A stretch of 64,000 nt of DNA from a virus. Position 1 is the first letter of the stretch, and every line of letters starts with the position of its first letter. The position numbers were made by a program, and so were the translations under genes. The notes below the pieces were generated by a model. The model saw only the letters and a program-made list of their open reading frames with translations, had not been told where the DNA came from and did no database searches. This document shows, in pieces, positions 18,167 through 26,415 of this stretch. The stretch covers positions 47,589 to 111,588 of the IMG/VR virus record IMGVR_UViG_3300027973_000031; one strand, given 5' to 3'.

Positions 18167-19131
18167 TGAAAAAAAAAGTAGTTAATTTTGATGACCTTTA
18201 TTTAGTCCCTGGTTATAGTGAAATCAATACAAGACATTCTATTGACTTAACTCCAAGAGTCTTGGAAAAAGCTGCTATTAAAACCCCTATTATAGCATCT
18301 TGTATGGATACTGTTGTTTCTGCAGAGGTTGCTGATATTATGAGACAATCTGGCAGCTCTGCAGTTCTTCACAGATACATGTCAATAAATGATCAAGTAA
18401 GAGAGTATCTAAAAGTACAAGATAAAACTGGAATCTTTTGTGCAGTTGGTGCAGCAGGGGATTACTATGATAGATTTGAAGCGTTATACGAAGCTGGATG
18501 TAGGTTGTTTTGTATTGATGTTGCACACGGATTTCATCTAAATGTAGCTGAAACAATAAAACTACTAAAACGCAAAGACAAAAATTTACTGATTATGGCT
18601 GGTAATGTTGCCGACCTAAATGGTTTTAATTTTTTGGCAGATGCTGGTGCAGATTTGATTCGTGTTGGTGTTTCTGGTGGAACCGTGTGTGAAACAAGAA
18701 ATAAAACAGGGTTTGGTCTGCCAACATTAGAATCTGTAATTCGTTGTGCTAAAACTGATAGAGATGCAATTTTGGTTGCTGACGGAGGGTTCAGAGATAG
18801 TGGAGATATTGTTAAGGCTCTAGCCTGTGGAGCTGACATGGTTATGTTAGGCTCTATGCTTTCAGGTCACAAAGAATCACCAGGTGAAATCATTAATCAC
18901 AATAATGCGCATTATAAAAAGTTTAGAGGAATGGCATCAGCTAGTGCTCAAAAAGATTGGAGAGGATGGGTTTCTGTTTCAGAGGGAAAAGAGATCCTTG
19001 TTCCTCTGAAAGAACAATCACTTTCAGAAACAGTAGACGTAATTCTTCGCGGTATTAAGAGTGGACTTTCTTATGCTGGTTGTGATAAATTACCAAAGTT
19101 CGCTTTAGTGGCAAAGAAAGAATTTATTTAA
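18166..19131 (+). CDS. GMP reductase / IMP dehydrogenase family enzyme
   Basis: 321 residues, no CBS domains. (beta/alpha)8 motifs: PIIASCMDTV, a catalytic loop RVGVSGGTVCETRNKTGFGLP with Cys175, VADGGFRDSGDIVKALACGADMVMLGSM, and KKFRGMAS. The K.TG.G.P form after the catalytic Cys is closer to GMP reductase (GMP + NADPH to IMP + NH3) than to IMP dehydrogenase. The next gene is adenylosuccinate-synthetase-like, so GMP to IMP to adenylosuccinate would be a logical route from G to A nucleotides. Start overlaps the previous stop. Confidence 0.8.
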   Translation: MKKKVVNFDDLYLVPGYSEINTRHSIDLTPRVLEKAAIKTPIIASCMDTVVSAEVADIMRQSGSSAVLHRYMSINDQVREYLKVQDKTGIFCAVGAAGDYYDRFEALYEAGCRLFCIDVAHGFHLNVAETIKLLKRKDKNLLIMAGNVADLNGFNFLADAGADLIRVGVSGGTVCETRNKTGFGLPTLESVIRCAKTDRDAILVADGGFRDSGDIVKALACGADMVMLGSMLSGHKESPGEIINHNNAHYKKFRGMASASAQKDWRGWVSVSEGKEILVPLKEQSLSETVDVILRGIKSGLSYAGCDKLPKFALVAKKEFI

Positions 19132-19140
19132 AGGAGAAGC

Positions 19141-20145
19141 ATGAAGTTAGATGTTGTTTTGGGTTTATCTTATGGAGATGAAGGTAAAGGAAAAATTTGT
19201 CATAGTTTATTAAAAAACGGATTATATACTCACGTTATTAGATTTAATGGTGGAGGAAATGCGGGTCATACGATTTACCATGAAGGTAAAAAGATGGCTA
19301 CACATCTTATCCCTTCTGGCGTTTTCTTTGGAGTTAAGTCAATTGTAGGACCAGGTTGTGTTGTAGATATAAATAACTTCTTTAAAGAACTTTCCTATCT
19401 AAAAGAAAACGGAATTGATACGGAAGGTCTTGTTTATGTTGCAAAAAATGCTCACATAGTTCAGTCGTCTCACATAGAAGAAGACGGTAAAGACACGGAT
19501 ATTGGTACAACAAAAACAGGTAACGGTCCTTGTTATAAAGATAAATATTCAAGAATTGGTATTCGCGCAGAAAGTGTAGAAGCTTTAAAACCGTATCTGA
19601 TTGATATGTACGAGGAGTTCTATAGTCAAAATAATAGTTCTTTTGCTGTATTAGCAGAGGGAGCACAAGCTTTTGGCCTTGATATTGATTGGGGAGACTA
19701 TCCTTATGTAACATCAAGCCATTGTAGTGTTGGTTCTGTTCTTCTCAATGGATTTAACTATAAACAATTACGAAATGTTTACGGTGTCATTAAGGCTTAT
19801 GATACTTATGATGGTAAAAAAGACTTTCAGCCAAAAGGTGAAATCTTCGAAAGAATAGTAGAAGAAGGACAAGAATATGGTGTAACTATCTACAGAAAAA
19901 GAAAGGTCAATTGGCTTGATTGGAGCCTTGTGTTAAGATCGGCAAGAATGAACGGAGTTACTTCTATTATTATGAATAAGGTAGATATCTTAACAAAATT
20001 AGGTGCTTGGGCGGTTAGATATAATGATCAGCTAATAAACTTTGAATCAGAGCTTAAATTTACAAACTGGATTAAAACAGAATTAAACAAAGAAAATATC
20101 AAAGTTGTCTTTACTTATACGCCTTATGATTTTGAAATGGAGTAA
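19141..20145 (+). CDS. Short adenylosuccinate synthetase-family enzyme (PurA/PurZ family)
   Basis: 334 residues, near the short archaeal PurA/phage PurZ size rather than the about 430 of bacterial PurA. Motifs: LGLSYGDEGKGKI with Asp13 (the catalytic base of PurA) present, FNGGGNAGHTI with His43, KTGNGPCYKDKYSRIG, AEGAQAFGLDIDWGDYPYVT, and RKVNWLDWSLVLRSARMNG. It should join aspartate to IMP (or to a guanylate in PurZ types) using GTP or ATP. Retained Asp13 argues for PurA-like activity, since classical PurZ lacks it. Short length plus the GMP reductase neighbour make substrate specificity worth testing. Confidence 0.82.
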   Translation: MKLDVVLGLSYGDEGKGKICHSLLKNGLYTHVIRFNGGGNAGHTIYHEGKKMATHLIPSGVFFGVKSIVGPGCVVDINNFFKELSYLKENGIDTEGLVYVAKNAHIVQSSHIEEDGKDTDIGTTKTGNGPCYKDKYSRIGIRAESVEALKPYLIDMYEEFYSQNNSSFAVLAEGAQAFGLDIDWGDYPYVTSSHCSVGSVLLNGFNYKQLRNVYGVIKAYDTYDGKKDFQPKGEIFERIVEEGQEYGVTIYRKRKVNWLDWSLVLRSARMNGVTSIIMNKVDILTKLGAWAVRYNDQLINFESELKFTNWIKTELNKENIKVVFTYTPYDFEME

Positions 20146-20148
20146 AAA

Positions 20149-20550
20149 ATGGAACTAAATTCATACTATAAAATTTATAACGATATTAAACTAGAAGACT
20201 TCATTGTTGAAGCATTGAAATTTGGCAAACCAATCTTTACATCTATTGTTGGAGTCTTTGATACAAAAGGGCTTGGACACAGAAGAGACATTGAGCTACC
20301 ATTCCACAGAGACGGTGACTACTCACCAGAAATTACAGCACAACATAGTATTGATTATGTTGCTATGCATTGTATTAGAGACGGTGAGGTAACAACTATG
20401 TTTGAATTTGACGACGGAAGCACTGCTGAGTTTATCTTAAAAAAAGATCAGGCAATTATCTTTGATAATCAAAGATGTAAGCACGCAAGAAAAGGCAAAG
20501 TTGGAGATCGTCTATTACTTAGAATTTGGATTGAAAAGGAGTCGAAGTGA
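20149..20550 (+). CDS. Small Fe(II)/2-oxoglutarate dioxygenase-like protein
   Basis: 133 residues. It shows a minimal TauD-like metal site: HRD at 53-55, a distal His112 in RCKHARKG, and Arg125 in RLLLRIWI for 2-oxoglutarate. LPFHRDGDYSPEI and IIFDNQRCKHAR are typical surroundings. Substrate unknown; it could hydroxylate a base, nucleotide or amino acid. It follows PurA by 3 bases and overlaps the next gene by 4, so it belongs to the purine operon. Confidence 0.65.
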   Translation: MELNSYYKIYNDIKLEDFIVEALKFGKPIFTSIVGVFDTKGLGHRRDIELPFHRDGDYSPEITAQHSIDYVAMHCIRDGEVTTMFEFDDGSTAEFILKKDQAIIFDNQRCKHARKGKVGDRLLLRIWIEKESK

Positions 20551-21059
20551 ATATCTTTGCTATTGAAGGTGATGAAGCGACGGGTAAGATCGATTGGTAT
20601 AAGTCGGGTAGAACACAAGACAATCTACGGACAGTTAAAATGCTTCTCGAAAGCACTCAACTTCTTTCTTCTGCCATGCACCTAAATGGTATGGAAGGTT
20701 GTTATAAGCTTAACCATGCAAAGCATCCTTCTACACTGTGGACGGCTGAGAGTTCGGATAACTGGGTAAATCTTTATATCCATGCTATGGCGCTCAATCA
20801 GGAGTATGAAGAGCGTTTTTGCAAAGAGCATAAATGTAAAGCTCGTTTATTGGAGATGCAGAATAAGGTAGATCTAAAAAAGTTTCCAATATCTTCAGCA
20901 ACACCTTTAAAATTGGCAATGCCAGAAGAATTTAAATCAAACAACCCAGTTAAATCATATAGAGATTTTTATTCTACCAAAGATAAAATGCGTTATCCAA
21001 AAGATAAGATTCCAGATTGGTTTACTACACGAAGAAAGATCCCATTCATAATCGTATAA
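20547..21059 (+). CDS. Conserved phage-type protein, possibly DNA-base related
   Basis: 170 residues. The layout MNIFAIEGD...RTVKMLLESTQLLSSAMHL...HPSTLWTAESSDNWVNLYIHAMALNQEYEERF...LKLAMPEEFK...YRDFYSTKDKMRY...IPDWF matches a family that is common in marine and T4-like phages, with invariant His/Glu/Trp positions; I recall it only as a hypothetical or glycosylase-like family. It is coupled (ATGA-type overlap) to the dioxygenase gene. Function not decided. Confidence 0.55.
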   Translation: MNIFAIEGDEATGKIDWYKSGRTQDNLRTVKMLLESTQLLSSAMHLNGMEGCYKLNHAKHPSTLWTAESSDNWVNLYIHAMALNQEYEERFCKEHKCKARLLEMQNKVDLKKFPISSATPLKLAMPEEFKSNNPVKSYRDFYSTKDKMRYPKDKIPDWFTTRRKIPFIIV

Positions 21060-21078
21060 TCAAATAGACCCTTTATGA

Positions 21079-21109
21079 GCCACTGAACTATTTAGTTTGG
21101 TGGCTTTTT
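21079..21109 (+). terminator. Terminator hairpin with late-promoter element in its loop
   Basis: AGCCAC (21079-21084) pairs with GTGGCT (about 21101-21106) and AACT/AGTT pair inside, followed by TTTTTTC. The inner part is AACTATTTAG (21086-21095), the late-promoter element, so terminator and promoter share the same bases. Confidence 0.65.
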
Positions 21110-21127
21110 TCTTTGGAGGGTTTGAAT

Positions 21128-21478
21128 GTGACTTTACCCATTATAATTGAAAATTCAAAGGTTCCCGGATTCTTATCTAAATTTGCTAATGCAAACTATG
21201 TAGCAGTTTCATTTGCTATCTTTATTTTTTTTAAATATGAAAGGGTTGAACAAGTTTGGAGACACGAAATGATCCATTATAGACAACAAAAAGAAATGTT
21301 GTTTATAGGTCAGTGGTTAATGTATGCTTATTATTATCTTGTTGGTCTTTATAAATATAGAGATAGATATAAAGCATATAGAGAGAACCCATTTGAGAGA
21401 GAAGCATACGCCAATCAAGAAGACCCAATCTATTTAATTAAGAGAAAGAAATATGCTTGGAAAAATTACAGGGGATAA
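21128..21478 (+). CDS. Membrane-associated protein with HExxH motif
   Basis: 116 residues from GTG 21128, placed 6 bases after GGAGGG; an ATG at 21126 is out of frame. A hydrophobic segment NYVAVSFAIFIFF is followed by RHEMIHYRQQ, a zinc-metallopeptidase-type HExxH, and then by FIGQWLMYAYYYLVGLYKY, a possible second membrane or amphipathic helix. NPFEREAYANQ resembles the downstream Glu of some gluzincins. Possibly a peptidase of the envelope or virion; substrate unknown. Confidence 0.6.
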   Translation: MTLPIIIENSKVPGFLSKFANANYVAVSFAIFIFFKYERVEQVWRHEMIHYRQQKEMLFIGQWLMYAYYYLVGLYKYRDRYKAYRENPFEREAYANQEDPIYLIKRKKYAWKNYRG

Positions 21479-21481
21479 ATA

Positions 21482-22768
21482 ATGGATAATCAACAAGTTC
21501 CAAAAGCTGATAGCAAATTCCAAAAAATAGTAAGAGCTAATTATAAAAAATGGAAGATTCGCTTATTATCAAAAGGTGGACAAAAAGCAGATTCTGGCGG
21601 TAGTCCGTATAAAGAGAAGCCAGATTATAAAATGGGTAAATCAGCTCCTGACATGTTAGACGAAGAAGAACAACTAAATGAAATTATTGTCAAGAGAGGT
21701 GATAAATTTTGTTTAGTTTCAAAGAGTAAAACTAAAGAAGGTAAAAGAAAGAGCCTTGGTTGTTATCCTTCTAGAGAAGGAGCAGAGAATAGAGAAAAAC
21801 AAGTTCAGTATTTTAAACACCTTAAAGAAGAAATATTAAAAACTCTAGAAGAAGTTTTGCAAGAAGAGAAAAAGAAAGACGATCGTTGTGTTCGTATAGC
21901 CAAGAGAAAATATAAAGCTTGGCCTTCTGCCTACGCTTCTGGTGCTGTTGTAAAATGCCGCCAAGGAAAAATATGGAAAGGTGTTAGTGAAGGAACGGAA
22001 GAATTAGATGAGGAATGGTCAGAAAAATACAAGAAATCAATAGATTGCAAACATCCAAAAGGATTCTCTCAGAAAGCACATTGCCAAGGTAGAAAGAAAA
22101 ACGAAGAAATTCAGCTAAATGAAAAATGCTGGGAAGGTTATACTCAAAAAGGTATGAAAACAATGTTTGGAAAAGAATATCCAAACTGCGTAAAGAAAAA
22201 AAACGAAGCAAAAGATCCAAAAGTTGGAACAGGTAAAAAACCGGAAGGTTCGGATCGTCGCTTATACACTGACGAAAATCCAAAAGATACTGTAAGTGTA
22301 AAATTTTCTACAGCAGAAGATATAAGAGATACTTTATCAAAAGAGTCTTTTAAATCAAAACCACATGCTCGTCAATCACAAATTATTAATCTTATTCACC
22401 AAAGAGTTCGTGCTGCATATGAGAATGCTAAAGATCCAGAGGTTAAGTCCAGATTAAAAACTGCTCTTGAGTACGCTGAAAAAAGAAAAGAGGCATCTAA
22501 GAAAAAAACAAAAGCAATGAAAGAACTTGATGAGCGTAAACTTGGTAAACCATCAAGTGAAACCAATCTAGGTGATTGGTTTAAAAGAAAAGGTACCCCC
22601 GGTAAAGGCGGTGGTTGGGTAGACTGCAACACTTGTCGTGATGGAAAGTGCAAGCCTTGCGGTAGACAGGAAGGTGAAAAGAGAAGCAAATATCCTCGTT
22701 GCCGTCCAACACCTTCACAATGCAAAGGCTACAAGAGAAGAGGCGATAATCTTCAAAAAGAGGAATGA
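21482..22768 (+). CDS. Lys-rich multi-domain protein with Cys-rich modules (virion-like)
   Basis: 428 residues, very basic. Several short modules known from large phages and giant viruses can be seen: RKYKAWPSAYASGAVVKCRQ, YKKSIDCKHPKGFSQKAHC, GDWFKRKGTPGKGGGWVDC followed by CRDGKCKPCGRQEG and RCRPTPSQCKGY. Cys/His spacing suggests small zinc or disulphide modules, and basic charge suggests nucleic acid binding. A helix LKEEILKTLEEVLQEE lies in the middle. Start follows the previous stop by 3 bases. Probably packaged with DNA; this is inference. Confidence 0.55.
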   Translation: MDNQQVPKADSKFQKIVRANYKKWKIRLLSKGGQKADSGGSPYKEKPDYKMGKSAPDMLDEEEQLNEIIVKRGDKFCLVSKSKTKEGKRKSLGCYPSREGAENREKQVQYFKHLKEEILKTLEEVLQEEKKKDDRCVRIAKRKYKAWPSAYASGAVVKCRQGKIWKGVSEGTEELDEEWSEKYKKSIDCKHPKGFSQKAHCQGRKKNEEIQLNEKCWEGYTQKGMKTMFGKEYPNCVKKKNEAKDPKVGTGKKPEGSDRRLYTDENPKDTVSVKFSTAEDIRDTLSKESFKSKPHARQSQIINLIHQRVRAAYENAKDPEVKSRLKTALEYAEKRKEASKKKTKAMKELDERKLGKPSSETNLGDWFKRKGTPGKGGGWVDCNTCRDGKCKPCGRQEGEKRSKYPRCRPTPSQCKGYKRRGDNLQKEE

Positions 22769-23301
22769 TGATAAAAATAATACTTGAATCAAAAAAGAAA
22801 TATGTCCAAGTTCCTCTGCCTGTAAAAAATACAGATCTTGAACCTGTTATGTCTTCTGATACAATTGATTATCATTATGGCTCACTTTATAAAGGTTATG
22901 TTGATAAATCTAATAAAGGTATTGGCGGCGAATTCCAGAAAGCAGGAGCCTTTCTTCACAACATTTGGTTCTCTCAGTTTAAAAAACCATCAAATCAAAA
23001 ACCAGATGGTTTATTTCTTGAACTTGTAAATAGAAAATATGGTTCTTATTCTTCTTTTCAAAAAGAACTCAAAGAAGTTGCAATGAAAATTCAAGGTTCT
23101 GGTTGGGTTTATATGGACAAGAACGGCAATATAAAGACCATTACAAACCACGAAATAAAACCCGACATTATCTTATTAATTGATTGGTGGGAACACGCTT
23201 GGGCATTAGATTATCAGGCAGATAAAGAAGAATATTTAGATAATATCTATAAAGTTATTGATTGGAATGTTATAAATGCCCGTCTGTCAACGGAGAAATA
23301 A
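22765..23301 (+). CDS. Fe/Mn-type superoxide dismutase-like protein
   Basis: 178 residues. All four metal ligands of the Fe/Mn SOD family can be placed: His in IDYHYGSLYKGYVDKSN (HHGKHH..YV..LN region), His in AGAFLHNIWF, and Asp and His in LIDWWEHAWALDY. The C terminus VIDWNVINARL matches the family end. Family enzymes convert superoxide to peroxide and oxygen. It is coupled by overlap to genes of virion-like proteins, and the N terminus (IKIILESKKK) resembles the short helices of that group, so it may be packaged. Length is slightly below the usual about 200. Confidence 0.8.
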   Translation: MMIKIILESKKKYVQVPLPVKNTDLEPVMSSDTIDYHYGSLYKGYVDKSNKGIGGEFQKAGAFLHNIWFSQFKKPSNQKPDGLFLELVNRKYGSYSSFQKELKEVAMKIQGSGWVYMDKNGNIKTITNHEIKPDIILLIDWWEHAWALDYQADKEEYLDNIYKVIDWNVINARLSTEK

Positions 23302-23933
23302 TGTCTTATCTTAATCACAATATACCAACCATAACCTGTTATATAAGAAACGAATACTTATTTAATCACGAAAAAGGACATGGAGAATTTTCTTTATGTG
23401 ATGTTCACTCTGTCGCATCAATGGAAAAGAGATCTCCTTTGTTTGAAGCTTTCCTAGAAAATGGCGTAAATTGGACAAGAAGACCAATCTCTGCTTTTTG
23501 CTGGAAGAAAGATGCTCCCGTAAGAAAACTAGAAGAACATATTTATTGGGACTGTTTTAGTCCTTACATAGATGTGCAAGTTAGAAATAGATTAGCTGGC
23601 TTAAAAGCTCAATTGATCGATTACAAAGGCAATAAACATTTGGGTCAATATATGTTTACGCTTGATTGGTCGTGGGAAAATAAATCTGGTAATATGGATA
23701 CTAATTTTAGTGAAACACCAGAGCATAAGTGTGGTCACTTATTTAAGATGGATGAAGGAAATTTTTTTGTTTATCCAAATAATAGGATCATTTGGTATGA
23801 TGATGCTTGGACAAAGGATAGAATAAAAGGAAATCCTGGCTATAAAATTGATATGACAGTTTATTCTGTTGAAAATAAAAGAATGTATGAAACAGATGAA
23901 CAATATTTTACAGAATTTTCCAAAGCTAAGTAA
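23301..23933 (+). CDS. Uncharacterised protein
   Basis: 210 residues from ATG 23301 (GGAGAAATAATG), directly at the SOD stop; an earlier in-frame ATG would overlap SOD by 39 bases. Rich in Trp, Tyr, His and Cys (WTRRPISAFCWKKD, HIYWDCFSPYID, MFTLDWSWENKSG, NRIIWYDDAW). The DW/YW-rich make-up suggests a beta-sandwich. Not recognised; no signal peptide. Confidence 0.55.
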   Translation: MSYLNHNIPTITCYIRNEYLFNHEKGHGEFSLCDVHSVASMEKRSPLFEAFLENGVNWTRRPISAFCWKKDAPVRKLEEHIYWDCFSPYIDVQVRNRLAGLKAQLIDYKGNKHLGQYMFTLDWSWENKSGNMDTNFSETPEHKCGHLFKMDEGNFFVYPNNRIIWYDDAWTKDRIKGNPGYKIDMTVYSVENKRMYETDEQYFTEFSKAK

Positions 23934-23940
23934 CTATTTA
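23932..23940 (+). promoter_or_regulatory. Putative late promoter (AACTATTTA)
   Basis: The element overlaps the previous stop and lies 26 bases before ATG 23958; GTTGAGG follows. Confidence 0.5.
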
Positions 23941-23957
23941 GTGTTGAGGCTAAATTA

Positions 23958-26054
23958 ATGATAATTAATAAAAACAAAACTTTTAGAGATCCAAGGTACT
24001 TCTTACGAGAGCAAGAAGAGGAACAAAAAGAACCAGTTGCTCAAGTACAAATTGGAGCCGCTAAAGCTTTTTCGCCTGATACTGGCGATCCAAATGAATC
24101 CGTATTAGGATTTAAACCAGGAACAGATCAACCTAGCTTAAATGGTGCTGGCGCAGTAGTTGAAAGAGCGAGATCTGTCGTAGGAAAGGGTTGGACTTAT
24201 TCTTTAACTGGATGTCCAGAATGTAGAGGAAATGAAAAAGATCCAAAACCAGATCCAAGATTAGTTCCAATGGGATCTTCTGGGGCCACATGTGACTGTT
24301 CTGGATATGTATCTTGGGCTTATGGATTTGGTCAAAAATCACTTCCAGGAAATGGTAAGTTAGGTGACTATCTCAAAAACGAAGTATTACATCCACAGCC
24401 TGGAGATATAATTGCCAGAGGTAATTTACCTACAACAAACTATCCTCACTTCGGTATTGTTACAGCGGTTAATCCTCCAAATGCAACAGATAAAATGATA
24501 AATGATGGTCAGGCAGATGTTTCTGTAGTTCATTGTTCATCAAAAAATGGCCCAATAGAAGTTGAAAACGCAATTAAAGGAGGATGGGCTGGTCCTTTTA
24601 AAGAAAGAGTTCCTGTGGCTTTTTTTAGACCACAAGAATTAATGAATAATAAATTTTTATCTGCAGGGTCTGTACAACAACAGAGCCAACAAGTAGTTTC
24701 GCCAAAACAGGTGGCAAAGGAAAATAAAATGAGAGTCAATAAATGGGACATTTTAATGCATCGTCTTCTAACAGAAAAGAAGGAAAAAGAACTTAAAGAA
24801 AAAAGATTTGCAGGCAAAAAAGAGCTTGACAAAGATGGCGATGGAGTCCCAAAATGGGCAGACAAAGATGATTCTGATTCCAAAGTTGGCTCAAAGAAAT
24901 CTTCTAAAAAGAAAGGTGGAAAAATACCTCCTCAATTAAAGATGCATATCAAGAAAAAGAAAAACAAACTTGATGAAGCAATCGAAAAACTAGAAAATAT
25001 TTTAATAAACGAACAAGTATCTGTAATTGATAACGTAGAACAACATGAACATTTTGATTATGATAGCGGAGATATAGAAGCCTATATAAGATTTGCAGTA
25101 CCTACTGACATTAATTTTAAAAGAATGGTGAACGATAAAATAAGATCTGGTGAATTTACCCCAAAACAAGATGTTGCAAGTTCTCCAGAGTATCAGTATT
25201 GGGTTGAACAGGTAAAAGATTTAAATACAAAGTTATCAAATGTTTCAAAAGTTAAGAAAGTACAGAGTGATTTAGTTATTGTTGTTATTGGAGATTCTAA
25301 AGAACCAATCTTACAATTTAAAGATAAGATAGAAGAAAACAAACAAGAGGTAGATAAATTAGGCGGGAATTATTTAATTGTTAAAGGTTCTGGAGTTGTA
25401 GGTGACTTTAGCAAAAAGCCATTAGAAAAAGGCGAAATGAATAAGTATGCCATTAGCTTCGGACTAAAAAAACTTACTGATCAATCATTTATTGAAAATG
25501 ATGAAGAAATTAGTGCTCCTGGTTCTATTAGTGGTGGAAGAGTTGAAGAGATCATTAAAAGAATAGAAAAAATGCTTTTAGAAGAATTAACCGATTCTGT
25601 TTTTCAAACAGATATTAATCCACTAGATGAATACGGCGATGATAGACATCCTCCTATTGGGGATGACTATGACGATGATGATGATTTTGAAGATGATGAT
25701 GATATGGATTTAGATGATGAAGATGATTATGACGACGAAGAAGATTTTATGGAAGAAGGTGTAGAATATCTATCTGAAGCAGAAGTAAAAAAGAAAAAAC
25801 CAAGACTCGGTAAAGTAACTCGTAATCCATCTGGCTCAAAGAAAAAGTTTCATGTCTATGTTAAATGCGGTGGAAGAGTAAAGAAAATCTCATTTGGAGA
25901 TCCAGGATTATCAATCAAGAGAGATTCTCCTGCTCGCAGAAAGAACTTTAGAGCAAGACACAAGTGTGACAAGCCAGCAGGCAAAGATCGTTGTACAGCC
26001 CGTTACTGGAGTTGCTACCAGTGGAGAGCTGGCAAAAAAGTAGAAGGCGAATAA
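23958..26054 (+). CDS. Virion-associated NlpC/P60-type peptidase with basic C-terminal domain
   Basis: 698 residues. Residues about 60-215 carry a papain-like cell-wall hydrolase: ATCDCSGYVSWAYG (catalytic Cys), PGDIIARG, HFGIVTAV (His) and VSVVHCSS. The middle has two amphipathic helices with LDEAIEKLENILINEQ and RVEEIIKRIEKMLLEEL and a long Asp/Glu tract. The last 80 residues are basic with conserved-looking HVYVKCGGRVKKISFGDPG, KNFRARHKC and TARYWSCYQW, as seen in other large phage virion proteins. Behind a late-promoter element; probably opens peptidoglycan during entry or exit. Confidence 0.65.
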   Translation: MIINKNKTFRDPRYFLREQEEEQKEPVAQVQIGAAKAFSPDTGDPNESVLGFKPGTDQPSLNGAGAVVERARSVVGKGWTYSLTGCPECRGNEKDPKPDPRLVPMGSSGATCDCSGYVSWAYGFGQKSLPGNGKLGDYLKNEVLHPQPGDIIARGNLPTTNYPHFGIVTAVNPPNATDKMINDGQADVSVVHCSSKNGPIEVENAIKGGWAGPFKERVPVAFFRPQELMNNKFLSAGSVQQQSQQVVSPKQVAKENKMRVNKWDILMHRLLTEKKEKELKEKRFAGKKELDKDGDGVPKWADKDDSDSKVGSKKSSKKKGGKIPPQLKMHIKKKKNKLDEAIEKLENILINEQVSVIDNVEQHEHFDYDSGDIEAYIRFAVPTDINFKRMVNDKIRSGEFTPKQDVASSPEYQYWVEQVKDLNTKLSNVSKVKKVQSDLVIVVIGDSKEPILQFKDKIEENKQEVDKLGGNYLIVKGSGVVGDFSKKPLEKGEMNKYAISFGLKKLTDQSFIENDEEISAPGSISGGRVEEIIKRIEKMLLEELTDSVFQTDINPLDEYGDDRHPPIGDDYDDDDDFEDDDDMDLDDEDDYDDEEDFMEEGVEYLSEAEVKKKKPRLGKVTRNPSGSKKKFHVYVKCGGRVKKISFGDPGLSIKRDSPARRKNFRARHKCDKPAGKDRCTARYWSCYQWRAGKKVEGE

Positions 26055-26058
26055 TAAA

Positions 26059-26367
26059 ATGAATTACAAAGAAATAAATGATAAGTGGAAAGTATTCTTG
26101 ACGGAAAACGCCTTCAAGGAAGATATTGTTATCAAACAAGGAAAAGACAAAAAAAAGAAAGATAAGAAAGAAATAATTGTTTCTGAGAAAGATGATGTAA
26201 ATGAGTGGGAAGAGTTGCAACAAGATGAAGCTGTTATAAATGAACCATCTGGTGCGGAAGGATATGATGATAAATCGTTAGAAGAAATGTCTGCTATGTC
26301 TGGCGGAGCAGTTCAAGGATATGCAGGAAACGCTTTTGCTCCTAAAAAGAAAATCAAACCTTATTGA
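26059..26367 (+). CDS. Small charged protein with address-like N terminus
   Basis: 102 residues. It starts NYKEINDKWKVFLTENAFKED, similar to the LFExWRxF..E starts found on virion proteins of large phages, followed by a Lys-run, then Glu-rich and Gly/Met-rich parts. No domain recognised. It shares the operon of the NlpC/P60-type gene, 4 bases downstream, and may be a packaged internal protein. Confidence 0.5.
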   Translation: MNYKEINDKWKVFLTENAFKEDIVIKQGKDKKKKDKKEIIVSEKDDVNEWEELQQDEAVINEPSGAEGYDDKSLEEMSAMSGGAVQGYAGNAFAPKKKIKPY

Positions 26368-26392
26368 CAGATAATCTAACATGACCTATCAT
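26364..26392 (+). promoter_or_regulatory. Sigma70-type promoter before thyX
   Basis: TTGACA at 26364-26369 and TATCAT at 26387-26392 (17 bp), overlapping the stop of the previous gene. A weak 5-bp dyad GACCT (26383) / AGGTC (26409) places AGAGG, the ribosome binding site, in the right arm; too short to count on. Confidence 0.65.
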
Positions 26393-26415
26393 AGACAGAC
26401 ACTTCAAGAGGTCTT

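Noticed and set aside
19141-20145. Direct call as PurZ (2-aminoadenylosuccinate synthetase)
   Set aside because: Asp13 of the GDEGKGK motif is present, unlike classical PurZ, and no DatZ/MazZ was found in the window. Kept as PurA/PurZ family.
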